Positions 1 to 8,232 of a DNA stretch of 20,777 bases are shown here, piece by piece. A model generated the notes under the pieces. It was not told the origin of the DNA and did no database searches. It saw nothing but the letters and a program-made list of their open reading frames with translations. Position numbers and translations under genes: made by a program. The stretch is from Anaerolineales bacterium. Its GTDB lineage: Bacteria > Chloroflexota > Anaerolineae > UBA7937. The DNA lies in NCBI GenBank assembly GCA_030593425.1, contig JAUVHF010000007.1:1-20777 (forward strand), written 5' to 3'. Each line of letters begins with the position of its first letter. The stretch's first letter is position 1.

Positions 1-1016
<1,016 letters not shown>

Positions 1017-1068
1017 TGGCGCGGCAGAATCTGGGCTCGATTGCTTCAGTTGTCTTAACATAAAAGTT

Positions 1069-1196
1069 GGTTCCTCAGGTGACTTTAGCGGAGGGGAAAC
1101 ACCCGGTCCCATTTCGAACCCGGAAGTTAAGTCCTCCAGCGCCCATGGTACTTGGGGGGCAACCCCCTGGGAGAGTAGGTCGTTGCCTGGGGAACT
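1069..1196 (+). rRNA. rrf: 5S ribosomal RNA
   Basis: Helix I is formed by GGTTCCTCAGG (1069-1079) and CCTGGGGAACT (1186-1196), eleven pairs including G-U. The body carries the expected CCATTTCGAACCCGGAAGTTAAG and GGGAGAGTAGGTCG segments. It lies about 50 bases after 23S, the usual order. The ends are taken from the pairing and could be trimmed by a few bases; the full pairing gives 128 nucleotides, slightly long for 5S. Confidence 0.95.
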
Positions 1197-1209
1197 TTTT
1201 AGATGTAGG

Positions 1210-1241
1210 AGCGGCCCTGTGTAGTTGGGCCGCTTTGTTTT
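1210..1241 (+). terminator. Rho-independent terminator of the rRNA operon
   Basis: AGCGGCCC (1210-1217) pairs perfectly with GGGCCGCT (1227-1234) around a nine-base loop, followed by TTTGTTTT. It begins 14 bases after 5S and closes the rRNA transcript. Confidence 0.9.
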
Positions 1242-1323
1242 ACCCGGGAGGAGGCGGAGCCGATTCAAACCTTTAGCGTGTGGGTGGTGGTGCGGTGAGT
1301 GAAACAGTCCTGCAACAACAAGA

Positions 1324-1343
1324 GGCCCGACATACATCGGGCC
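1324..1343 (-). terminator. Hairpin 35 bases after the end of the leftward unit, probable weak terminator
   Basis: GGCCCGA (1324-1330) and TCGGGCC (1337-1343) form a seven-pair stem with a six-base loop. On the minus strand it is followed by TCTTGTTGTTG, a broken T-rich tail. It sits between the converging rRNA operon and the unit ending at 1379. The rest of 1242-1378 shows nothing else I can name. Confidence 0.55.
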
Positions 1344-1378
1344 CGCTTTACTAGTTGACGACATTCTGCTTAGGAATA

Positions 1379-2011
1379 CTAGATCAGCATTTTCCTTACC
1401 TTGAGCACATGTAGGACCATCTTTCTAAGCTCTTCAATTGTCAGATTCACGATGACCTGTCCTCTCTCGGGTGAATCGAAGACCTCTGGAGCGACTCTAG
1501 GCCAGACAGCCATACTGTCGCCCTTGTCTTCCAGTTCTAGTAACGCATGAAGTAGATCAGCCTCAAGATGTGAACCATATATACCTATGATCGTCTGTAT
1601 GCCCTTTAGTATGGTGGCAAGCTCGTTGACTAGAAGAACCCATCGTTCGGACCCCATGTTCCATAGAATAGGCCTAGCTCTAACTGCAAAGGCATCCCCA
1701 AAGAGGTCAGTAAATACTGAATTGCCCGCCTGGTTCAGCCTTTCAATATAGACTTCCGTTGGCTCATCCACTTTAGCCTTCGGTAAATCGAAAGGTATCT
1801 TCATTTGTGCCCGAACAGTAGTGAGGAGACCGTTGAGAAGCTGGGCAATCCTATCTCTTACCTCTCGCTCGACCTTTTCCCACTTCTTACGTTCGCGACA
1901 CTTGAACCACTGGTCGATCACTATGACGGTTATGAAGATACCAATCCCTTCAGCTAGGAGGTTTCGTACTAAATCTGGATGAGCAACCAAATCGATCAGG
2001 TACTCTATCAT
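1379..2011 (-). CDS. Hypothetical membrane-anchored protein, 210 aa
   Basis: I do not recognise a family. Start and reading frame are well supported: AGGAGG lies six bases before the ATG. The N-terminus has one hydrophobic stretch, roughly residues 20-35 (EGIGIFITVIVIDQWF), followed at once by a basic charged run (KCRERKKWEKVEREVRDR). This suggests a single-pass anchor with the remaining 170 residues in the cytoplasm. The soluble part is mostly predicted helical from its leucine/charged pattern, with no catalytic motif I can see. It follows thrS on the same strand after 85 bases and could be read from the same promoter, but the two need not be functionally linked. Its base composition looks visibly poorer in G+C than its neighbours, which fits later acquisition, though this was judged by eye. 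It resembles the small membrane-plus-helical proteins often called only hypothetical. Confidence 0.8.
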   Translation of the reverse strand: MIEYLIDLVAHPDLVRNLLAEGIGIFITVIVIDQWFKCRERKKWEKVEREVRDRIAQLLNGLLTTVRAQMKIPFDLPKAKVDEPTEVYIERLNQAGNSVFTDLFGDAFAVRARPILWNMGSERWVLLVNELATILKGIQTIIGIYGSHLEADLLHALLELEDKGDSMAVWPRVAPEVFDSPERGQVIVNLTIEELRKMVLHVLKVRKMLI

Positions 2012-2096
2012 CGCAGTCCTCCTGGTAGCTAGAGAAGCCTGATTCTCCCGCCCAGTCTGGATACCAGTTCACACAGTCTCTATGTTGGCTACATTC

Positions 2097-3851
2097 TCAG
2101 TTTTGCCTCTTCTCTTCCACCGCCTCCTTTGCCATCTCTATGAACTCCTCGACGGGCTTTGGCCCCAGGTCCTCCTCGGTACGCAGGCGAACGGAGACGG
2201 CCTCCTCTTTCACCTCCCTGTCCCCTATGACCAGCATGTAGGGTATCTTTTCTAGTTGGGCATCGCGGATCTTGGCCTGCATGCGCTCGCTTCTGTCGTC
2301 TACCTGCACCCGGAAGCCCTCGCCTTGCAGTCGCTCTGCCACCTGGTTGGCATAAGCCACATGCTCGTCGGTGATGGGGATGAGTATGGCTTGTGTGGGG
2401 GCCAGCCAGACGGGGAAGGCCCCTCCGTAATGCTCGATCAGTATGCCGAAGAACCGCTCCAAGGAGCCCAAGAGGGCCCGGTGGACCATGTAAGGCCGAT
2501 GTTCCTTCCCATCATGCCCTACATAGGTCATATCGAACCGCTCCGGCAGGTTGAAATCGAACTGGATAGTGGTCAGTTGCCAGGCCCGCCCCAAAGCGTC
2601 CTTGATGTCGATATCTATCTTGGGGCCGTAAAAGGCTCCTGCCCCCTCGTCCACCTCATAGGGTAACCCTTGCTCTTCCAGGGCTCGGCGCAAAGACTCC
2701 TCGGCCTTCTCCCAATCCTCAACCCGTCCCACGTACTTCTCCGGCCGCGTGGAGAGCAAGAAGTTATACTCCCGGAAGCCAAAGGAGCCCAGGATGTGCA
2801 AGGTGAAATTGAGGAGCCTCACTATCTCGCCCCCGATCTGCTCCGGGGTACAGAAGATGTGGGCATCGTCTTGGGTGAAGCCTCGCACCCGCATAAGCCC
2901 GTGGAGGACGCCGGAGCGCTCGTACCGATAGACGGTGCCTAACTCCGCCCAGCGCAAGGGGAGGTCCCGGTAACTGTGCAGCCTGCTTCTATACATCATG
3001 ATGTGGAAGGGGCAGTTCATGGGCTTGAGGAAATAATCTTGCCCCTCGATATCCATAGGCGAGTACATCAGGTCCCGGTAGAACTCCAAGTGACCGCTCC
3101 TCTCCCAAAGTTCGCTCTTCCCGATATGGGGCGAGTATATGATCTCATAGTCGGCCTTCAGGTGCTCCTGGCGCCAGAAATCCTCGATCAACGTCCTGAT
3201 CATCCCTCCCTTGGGCTGCCAGTGGATGAGCCCCGCCCCTGCCTCCTCGTGGAGGCTATATAGATCCAAATCCTTGCCCAGGCGGCGGTGGTCTCTTCTC
3301 TCCGCCTCCTCCCGCCTCTCTAGGTAGGCTTCTAACTCTTGGGCCGTGGGCCAGGCGGTGCCGTAGATCCGCTGTAACATGGGGCGGGTCTCGCTGCCCA
3401 GCCAGTAGGCCCCTGCCACGCTCAGAAGTTTCAGCCCTTCTTCTTTCACCTGGCCCGTATGCTCCACATGGGGCCCCCGGCAGAGGTCGGTGAAATCGCC
3501 GTGAGTATAGATAGAGATGGTCTCCTCCTCGGGCAGGCGAGCGATCAGTTCCAGTTTGAAGGGCTGGTCGGAGAAGAGGGCTTGCGCTTGCTTTCGAGAG
3601 ATCTCCTGGCGCTCGAAGGGGTAGTGGGCCTCGATTATCTCCCTCATCCGAGCCTCGATGGTCTCCAGGTCCTCAGGGGTGAGGGAGCGGGGCAGGTCGA
3701 AGTCGTAGTAGAACCCCTCCTCGATGGCCGGGCCTATGCCTAGTTTGGCCCCAGGGAAGAGTTTAAGCACCGCGTCGGCCATGATATGAGAGGCCGAATG
3801 GCGCATGGCCTCCAGATCGTTCTCCTTTCCCTCGGGATCCTTTACGGACAT
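2097..3851 (-). CDS. thrS: Threonyl-tRNA synthetase, form lacking the TGS domain
   Basis: This class II synthetase charges tRNA-Thr in the cytoplasm. The editing domain carries H18-x3-H22 and C124/H128 (TDLCRGPH). The catalytic core has C280 (MNCPFH), H331 (DDAHIF) and H457 (YMVHRA) as the expected zinc ligands, the motif 2 stretch YRYERSG at 308-314, and motif 3 GSLERFFG at 462-469. The anticodon-binding domain follows (from about 484). At 584 residues it is about 60 shorter than the E. coli type because the N-terminal TGS domain is absent: the protein goes into the editing domain within 20 residues. The start is set by AAGGAG seven bases upstream. It follows the EamA gene by 45 bases, and both lie behind a T-box leader whose probable specifier is a Thr codon. 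Residues 5-9 (DPEGK) are encoded by a repeat that recurs elsewhere in the window. Confidence 0.97.
   Translation of the reverse strand: MSVKDPEGKENDLEAMRHSASHIMADAVLKLFPGAKLGIGPAIEEGFYYDFDLPRSLTPEDLETIEARMREIIEAHYPFERQEISRKQAQALFSDQPFKLELIARLPEEETISIYTHGDFTDLCRGPHVEHTGQVKEEGLKLLSVAGAYWLGSETRPMLQRIYGTAWPTAQELEAYLERREEAERRDHRRLGKDLDLYSLHEEAGAGLIHWQPKGGMIRTLIEDFWRQEHLKADYEIIYSPHIGKSELWERSGHLEFYRDLMYSPMDIEGQDYFLKPMNCPFHIMMYRSRLHSYRDLPLRWAELGTVYRYERSGVLHGLMRVRGFTQDDAHIFCTPEQIGGEIVRLLNFTLHILGSFGFREYNFLLSTRPEKYVGRVEDWEKAEESLRRALEEQGLPYEVDEGAGAFYGPKIDIDIKDALGRAWQLTTIQFDFNLPERFDMTYVGHDGKEHRPYMVHRALLGSLERFFGILIEHYGGAFPVWLAPTQAILIPITDEHVAYANQVAERLQGEGFRVQVDDRSERMQAKIRDAQLEKIPYMLVIGDREVKEEAVSVRLRTEEDLGPKPVEEFIEMAKEAVEEKRQN
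3823..3840. repeat. Copy 1 of an 18-base dispersed repeat, inside the thrS 5' end
   Basis: TCCTTTCCCTCGGGATCC is identical to 18040-18057. A 13-base core, TCCCTCGGGATCC, occurs a third time at 3946-3958 in the last codons of the EamA gene. Here it encodes part of the unconserved N-terminal tail of thrS. Confidence 0.6.
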
Positions 3852-3896
3852 CGTTTTCTCCTTCTTAGATCGATTGACCGCCTAAGGGTCTCATCC

Positions 3897-4844
3897 TTAG
3901 TCATCATCACTACCCCCTATTATCAACGCTGCTTCCGCTCTTCTATCCCTCGGGATCCTGGAAGGAGGCGTCAAGCGCGCCAAGGCGATGCCCACGAAGA
4001 CGACAAGAGCCCCCAGAGCCTGCAAGGGGCCGAAATGCTCCCTTAAAGTCAAGACGGCTACCCCCACCGCCACCACCGGTATCAGATAGTTATAGACCAT
4101 GGTGCGGGTGGCTCCTATCTCCCCGACGGCCCAAAACCAAAGGGCGTAACCCAACCCCGCGGCGATGAAGGAACTATACCCCAGCCCTAGCCAGCTGTTC
4201 AGCGAGAGGTGGGCCCATGGCTGATAGAGTAGCGCCCTCCAAGTGAAGGGGAGCATGGAAAGGGTCCCCAGGACAAAGGATACGGTCATTAGGCGCAGGG
4301 CAGAATGGCGCTTCAAAGGTCGCTTGGAGATCACCACGCATAGGCCATTGATGGCTGCGCAGGTGAGAGTGAAGAGGTCCCCTTTCAGGTGTTCCACGCT
4401 GAGGGTCAACCCTCCTGACTGGGCTCCCACGATCATAGCCACCCCCAGGAAGGAGACCAAGATGCCCGCTATCTGGAGGGGCACGATCCGTTCCTCCCGG
4501 AAGAGGGCGGCGAAGAGGAGGGTGAAGATGGGCCCGGTGGCTATGAGCAGGGAGGAGTTGGAGGCCGTGGTATAGTAGATGCCCAAGGTGAAGAGGATCT
4601 GGTAGAAGCCGATGCCTAGGATGCCTACCACCCCCACCCGCAGCCAATCTTCCCTTCTGATGACGGGCTTCCCCTCCACCAAATAGACCAGGGCCAACAG
4701 GAAGATAGAACCGCCTAAGAAGCGAGCGGTAGCGAAGGCGAGAGGGCCGATCTCCTGCAACGTGTATTTGACGACACTGAAGAATGCGCCCCAGATCAGT
4801 ACCACCGCGAAGAGCAACAAATCTACCTTCGTAAGACGCCTCAT
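3897..4844 (-). CDS. EamA/DMT-family membrane transporter, probable amino-acid or metabolite carrier
   Basis: This 315-residue protein is almost entirely hydrophobic. It shows the ten-helix, two-repeat pattern of the drug/metabolite transporter superfamily. The first half contains the typical VVLIWGAFFSVVKYTL and a PLAFATARFLGG segment; the second half contains TRTMVYNYLIPVVAVGVAVL, a signature of the second EamA repeat. The C-terminus is cytoplasmic and acidic (GGSDDD). It is the first gene behind the T-box leader and precedes thrS by 45 bases. That arrangement implies it is made when tRNA-Thr is uncharged and suggests threonine or precursor uptake, an inference since the family also includes exporters. 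The ATG follows GGGTGG with a short spacer, a modest ribosome site. The last codons carry a 13-base piece of the dispersed repeat. Confidence 0.9.
   Translation of the reverse strand: MRRLTKVDLLLFAVVLIWGAFFSVVKYTLQEIGPLAFATARFLGGSIFLLALVYLVEGKPVIRREDWLRVGVVGILGIGFYQILFTLGIYYTTASNSSLLIATGPIFTLLFAALFREERIVPLQIAGILVSFLGVAMIVGAQSGGLTLSVEHLKGDLFTLTCAAINGLCVVISKRPLKRHSALRLMTVSFVLGTLSMLPFTWRALLYQPWAHLSLNSWLGLGYSSFIAAGLGYALWFWAVGEIGATRTMVYNYLIPVVAVGVAVLTLREHFGPLQALGALVVFVGIALARLTPPSRIPRDRRAEAALIIGGSDDD
3946..3958. repeat. Partial copy (13 bases) of the dispersed repeat, in the 3' end of the EamA gene
   Basis: TCCCTCGGGATCC is shared with 3828-3840 and 18045-18057. Confidence 0.5.
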
Positions 4845-4852
4845 CTTTCCAC

Positions 4853-4884
4853 CCTAAAGAAGAGAGCCCGCCTTGGGGCGGGCT
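4853..4884 (-). terminator. Terminator of the T-box leader
   Basis: AGAGCCCGCC and GGCGGGCTCT form a perfect ten-pair stem around CCAA, followed by CTTCTTTAG. Its 5' arm overlaps the sequence needed to close the T-box antiterminator. It ends just before the EamA ribosome site. Confidence 0.9.
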
Positions 4885-5085
4885 CTGCCGCGGTTCCACC
4901 CAATTTCAGCACGTAAATCGTGCCCTCTTGGCGCGATAACGGGCGCTCCCGTAGCCCCATACTCGATAACCTTTCCGGGGTAGGCTCAGAGGTGGTTTTC
5001 CCCCGGGCCCTATGCTGGAGGGGCTTGCAGTCGCGGCCTCCTCCTCCCTGGAGCGGTACCTCGGGACTCGTCCCCGTCACAGCCT
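4853..5085 (-). promoter_or_regulatory. T-box riboswitch leader, probable threonine specifier
   Basis: Read on the minus strand, stem I is closed by AGGCT (5085-5081) and AGCCT (4986-4982). The stem begins GACGGGGACGAG, as in many T-boxes. The 3' side carries AAAACCACCTCTGAG, giving ACC (Thr) as the likely specifier. A stem III-like hairpin GCACG-ATTTA-CGTGC comes just before the T-box consensus GGGTGGAACCGCGG. That is followed by a perfect terminator stem. The TGGA bulge would pair with a tRNA 3' end UCCA, fitting a tRNA with U73. Uncharged tRNA-Thr should stabilise the antiterminator and switch on the EamA gene and thrS. The T-box motif and terminator are certain; the specifier is a reading by eye. 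Confidence 0.9.
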
Positions 5086-5091
5086 TTTCAG

Positions 5092-5165
<74 letters not shown>

Positions 5166-5175
5166 TTACCTGATT

Positions 5176-5204
5176 ATTATAGCACAGAAGCAACGATTTG
5201 AAAA
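5176..5204 (-). promoter_or_regulatory. Sigma-70-type promoter of the tRNA-Val / T-box / EamA / thrS unit
   Basis: On the minus strand, TTTTCA (5204-5199) is followed by 17 bases and a perfect TATAAT (5181-5176). The -10 box lies ten bases before the tRNA 5' end. It drives leftward, back to back with the clamp-loader gene. Confidence 0.75.
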
Positions 5205-5218
5205 GATGACTAGCGAGT

Positions 5219-5248
5219 TTGGAGCCTTAAAGGACGATGTGGTACAAT
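5219..5248 (+). promoter_or_regulatory. Possible promoter of the clamp-loader / RicT pair
   Basis: TTGGAG (5219-5224), 18 bases, TACAAT (5243-5248). It would start transcription about ten bases before the chosen ATG, leaving a very short leader, so the call is tentative. Confidence 0.4.
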
Positions 5249-5264
5249 GTATGAGGGTTGCGAA

Positions 5265-6269
5265 ATGTGGCAAGTTGTGGGGCACGAATGGGCTGTTACC
5301 CTTCTTCAAAACTCCTTCACGCGGGGGAGTATATCCCATGCCTATCTTTTCACCGGCTCTCCTCGCATCGGGAAGACCACCCTGGCTTTAAATGTGGCTC
5401 AGGCTCTGAACTGTACAGGGGAAGATATACCTTGCGGCGAATGCCTCTCCTGCCGTAAGGTCTCCCAAGGGATTCACCCCGATGTGCGGATGGTGGACTC
5501 GGCCTACCAGGAGCGGCTTCTGGAGGGGCGGGAGGGCTCCACGGCCCTGGGCATCGACGTCATCCGTTCCATCAAAAGCGATGTAGTCCTCAAGCCCTTC
5601 GAGGGGAGATGGAAGGTCTTCATCATCCCCCAGGCGGAGAATATGACCCCTGGGGCGGCTAACTGCTTATTGAAAACCCTAGAGGAGCCACCGCCCCATG
5701 TGGTTCTCCTCCTCACCGCTCTCCATACCGACCTTCTCTTCCCCACCATAGTCTCCCGCTGCCAGGTTTTCAACCTGCGACCCCCCTCCATAGACCTCAT
5801 CCGCGAGGCGTTGGAGCGAAGGTGGGGCCTTGAGGGGGAGCGGGCTCATCTCATCGCTGCCCTCGCCGCGGGGAGGATGGGCTGGGCGGTAGAAGCGGTC
5901 CAAAATGAAGCCTTGTTGAAGGAGCGGAACGGGCGACTAGATGAACTCTTGTCCCTCCCCGCTGCCAGGCGGCTGGAGAGGCTCTCCTTTGCCCAGCGCT
6001 GGGGAAGCCAGCCCCAAAGGGCGAAAGAGATCCTGACCCTATGGCTCGGCTGGTGGAGAGACCTCCTCTTGGCTAAAGAGGGGTGCTTGGATAAGATGGA
6101 GAATATCGATCGGCGAAATGCCCTGGTTGAAGAGGCACGGGCACATGAGTTAGGAGAGATAAAGGAGTTCATCTCCTCCATACGGAAAGTGTTGCAACAG
6201 TTGGAGAGCAATGTTAACCTTCGTTTGGCCTTAGAGGTCTTGATGTTGGACCTACCGAGCAAGCGATAA
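5265..6269 (+). CDS. holB: DNA polymerase III delta-prime-like clamp-loader subunit
   Basis: This AAA+ protein of about 334 residues belongs to the sliding-clamp loader of the replicase. It has a P-loop GSPRIGKTT (31-39), a four-cysteine zinc module (C50, C57, C60, C63), and SRC (TIVSRCQVF, near 167), the arginine-finger motif that reaches into the neighbouring subunit. The Walker B position reads KVFIIPQAENMT, so the usual acidic DEAD/DEAR residues are lost. This fits a non-hydrolysing delta-prime rather than tau/gamma (DnaX). I start it at the second ATG (5265), which gives the family-typical MWQVVGHE and has GAGGG at a proper distance. The ATG at 5247 lies within the candidate -10 box. RicT follows after 17 bases, a pairing also found in Firmicutes (holB-yaaT). 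Confidence 0.93.
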   Translation: MWQVVGHEWAVTLLQNSFTRGSISHAYLFTGSPRIGKTTLALNVAQALNCTGEDIPCGECLSCRKVSQGIHPDVRMVDSAYQERLLEGREGSTALGIDVIRSIKSDVVLKPFEGRWKVFIIPQAENMTPGAANCLLKTLEEPPPHVVLLLTALHTDLLFPTIVSRCQVFNLRPPSIDLIREALERRWGLEGERAHLIAALAAGRMGWAVEAVQNEALLKERNGRLDELLSLPAARRLERLSFAQRWGSQPQRAKEILTLWLGWWRDLLLAKEGCLDKMENIDRRNALVEEARAHELGEIKEFISSIRKVLQQLESNVNLRLALEVLMLDLPSKR

Positions 6270-6286
6270 GTAAGGGGAAAGGTATC

Positions 6287-7084
6287 ATGGCTAGGGTAGT
6301 GGGGGTTCGTTTCAGGCGGGCGGGGAAGATATACTATTTTGATGCCACCAGGTTCGAGGATTTGGAGGTCGACGAATATCTGGTACTGGATACGGCGCGG
6401 GGGCGAGCGCTGGGGAGAGTGGTCGCCCCTCCGCAAGAGGTGAGCGAGCCTTCCCAGTATCTCAAACCGATAGAGCGCCGAGCCACCCCTCTCGACCTCT
6501 CGGAGAGGGAAAGGTACCGGTTACAGGAGCGAGAGGCTCTGGAGAGATGCAGGGAGAAGGTGGCTGAGCATGGCCTGGAGATGAAACTCATCAAGGCCGA
6601 ATACAACTTCGATGGCAGCCGGCTGGTGGTCTATTTCGGCGCTGAGAAACGGGTCGACTTCCGGGAGTTGATAGGAGATCTGGCCCGAACCCTCAAAACC
6701 AGGGTAGAGCTTCGTCAGGTGGGGGTGCGAGACGAGGCTAAGCTTCTGGGGGGTTTGGGACGGTGTGGTCGGCTCCTCTGCTGCGCCACCCATCTCTGTG
6801 AATTCTCGCCTGTCTCCATAAAGATGGCTAGACTACAGGATGTCTCCTTGAGCCCGGCGGAGATTTCCGGGGTCTGTGGGCGGTTACTTTGCTGCCTGGC
6901 CTATGAGAGTGAGACCTACCGTTCCTTGAAGGAGAGGTTCCCCAAAGTAGGAGCTATGGTGGAGACCCCCTACGGCCGAGGGAAGGTGAAGAGCGTAAAC
7001 GTCTTAAAGGAGACGGTAGAGGTGGAACTGAGGAGCGAGGTGACCGTGGAGGTCTCGGCCGAGGAACTGAGAGAGCGGGTTTGA
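6287..7084 (+). CDS. ricT: PSP1 domain protein, RicT/YaaT family
   Basis: This 265-residue protein has the PSP1 core: an N-terminal RRAGKIYYFDA and YLVLDTARGRALGRV, then two cysteine clusters, GRCGRLLCCATHLC and VCGRLLCCLAYE. It ends in a small beta domain (GAMVETPYGRGKVKSVNVLKE). In Bacillus subtilis RicT (YaaT) forms a complex with RicA and RicF, carries iron-sulfur clusters bound by such cysteines, and affects RNase Y processing, sporulation and competence. Whether this organism has RicA and RicF cannot be seen here. The ATG has GGGGAAAGG a few bases upstream. It follows the clamp-loader gene by 17 bases and faces the PHP gene, with only six bases between the two stop codons. Confidence 0.92.
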   Translation: MARVVGVRFRRAGKIYYFDATRFEDLEVDEYLVLDTARGRALGRVVAPPQEVSEPSQYLKPIERRATPLDLSERERYRLQEREALERCREKVAEHGLEMKLIKAEYNFDGSRLVVYFGAEKRVDFRELIGDLARTLKTRVELRQVGVRDEAKLLGGLGRCGRLLCCATHLCEFSPVSIKMARLQDVSLSPAEISGVCGRLLCCLAYESETYRSLKERFPKVGAMVETPYGRGKVKSVNVLKETVEVELRSEVTVEVSAEELRERV

Positions 7085-7098
7085 GGGGGTTCAAGCCC
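7077..7098. terminator. Shared hairpin overlapping two converging stop codons
   Basis: GGGTTTGA (7077-7084) pairs with TCAAGCCC (7091-7098), one G-U, around a six-base loop. The TGA of the rightward gene and the TGA of the leftward gene lie opposite each other in the stem. There is no clear T tail on either side, so termination is only suggested. Confidence 0.4.
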
Positions 7099-7909
7099 TT
7101 GACCGCTTTAGAGCCTGCAGTCGTGGTACCACGTCTTCAGGGATCGAGACCTCTCCCAGAGCGGGGGTCTCTAGGATACCTGGGCCGTGGAAATCGCTTC
7201 CCCCCGTGGCGATGAGGCCATACTTCTTTGCCCAGCGGGCCAGATCCTGGCTTTGCTCTGGAGAGTATTGGCCATAGTAAGCCTCGAGCCCCACCAGGCC
7301 GGCACAAGCAAGTTCAGGCAAAAGCCCTAAGACCTCCAAGGGGTGAGCCAAGACGGGGAGCCCCCCAGCCTCTAAGATCATCTGCGTGGCTTCCAGGGGG
7401 GTTATCTTGTAACGAGATACGTAGGCGGGACCGTTTCTTCCGATGTAGTTGACGAAGGCTTCACTGGTCGAAGATACGTACCCTTTTTCCATCATCGCTC
7501 GGGCGATGTGAGGTCTCCCCATGGAACCCTCCCCTGCTATCTCCGCCACCCGTTTCCGACTGAGGGGCATACCTAAATCCTTTAGCCTCTCGATCATCTT
7601 CCAAGCGCGATGGCGGCGAAAATCCCGTATGGCTCTTAACCTCTCCTGGAGAGGCTCGTAATGATGATCGATGTAATACCCTAAGATATGGGCTTCCTGG
7701 GATCCCACCTCAGCGCTTATCTCCACCCCCGGTATCACCTCCAAGGGTGTACCTTGGGCTGCCTGCAAGGCTGGGTCTATCCCCTCCGTCGAATCATGGT
7801 CGGTGAGAGAGATAGCCCCCAGCCCCTTGGCTAGGGCCATCTTTACTAACTGTGAAGGCGAATAGGCACCGTCGGAGGCGGTGGAGTGAATATGGAGATC
7901 ACACCTCAT
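7091..7909 (-). CDS. PHP-domain phosphoesterase, YciV/TrpH (RNase AM-like) type
   Basis: This 272-residue metal-dependent hydrolase has the PHP motifs: H6-I-H8...D13 (HIHSTASDG), DH38D, E63 (GVEIS), H74 (EAHILGY), the VLAHP histidine near 192, and GGSDFHG near 237. Together they should bind a three-metal centre. The nearest described group is TrpH/YciV, acting on 3',5'-nucleoside bisphosphates or trimming short RNA 5' ends. The length fits that group and not the PHP domain of a polymerase or histidinol phosphatase. The ATG overlaps the TGA of spoVS by four bases (ATGA), so translation is coupled to spoVS. It is the last gene of the leftward operon that begins with the MazG-like gene. Substrate is assigned by family only. 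Confidence 0.9.
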   Translation of the reverse strand: MRCDLHIHSTASDGAYSPSQLVKMALAKGLGAISLTDHDSTEGIDPALQAAQGTPLEVIPGVEISAEVGSQEAHILGYYIDHHYEPLQERLRAIRDFRRHRAWKMIERLKDLGMPLSRKRVAEIAGEGSMGRPHIARAMMEKGYVSSTSEAFVNYIGRNGPAYVSRYKITPLEATQMILEAGGLPVLAHPLEVLGLLPELACAGLVGLEAYYGQYSPEQSQDLARWAKKYGLIATGGSDFHGPGILETPALGEVSIPEDVVPRLQALKRSRA

Positions 7910-8166
7910 CGGGGCTCGACGATAAGCCTCATGGCGGTGCGCTGCTGGTCATCGATGGTCACTTCTATGAAAGTGGGGATGCAGATCACATCGAAGCCAT
8001 CGAGGGCCAGGTACCCACGAGCGATAGCCACGGCCTTCACCGCCTGGTTTACCGCCCAGGCGCCGATGGCCTGCACATCTGCTCTGTTGCTCTCCCGTAC
8101 CACCCCCGCGATGGCGCCTGCCACGGCCGTTGCTCTGGACTTGGCCGATACTTTGATGATATCCAT
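7906..8166 (-). CDS. spoVS: Stage V sporulation protein S family
   Basis: This 86-residue protein matches SpoVS over its whole length: VSAKSRATAVAGAIAGVVRE, QAIGAWAVNQAVKAVAIARG and the end MRLIVEPR. SpoVS is a small, Alba-like fold protein that affects septation and sporulation in Bacillus, but the family is widespread in non-sporulating bacteria, so its presence does not show sporulation. It could bind nucleic acid. The ATG follows GGAGGGG at a good distance. It lies 66 bases after ppdK and overlaps the PHP gene by four bases. I see no promoter or terminator in the gap. Confidence 0.95.
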   Translation of the reverse strand: MDIIKVSAKSRATAVAGAIAGVVRESNRADVQAIGAWAVNQAVKAVAIARGYLALDGFDVICIPTFIEVTIDDQQRTAMRLIVEPR

Positions 8167-8232
8167 GGGGTCCCCTCCATTGTTCAGGTTGAGTTTATGA
8201 CGTGCTCCATCGATCTTCTCAGCTGCAGTCCT

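Noticed and set aside
4174..4899. 241-codon open frame overlapping the EamA gene
   Set aside because: It is another frame of a clear ten-helix transporter, is rich in Pro/Arg/Gly, and would also cover the T-box terminator.
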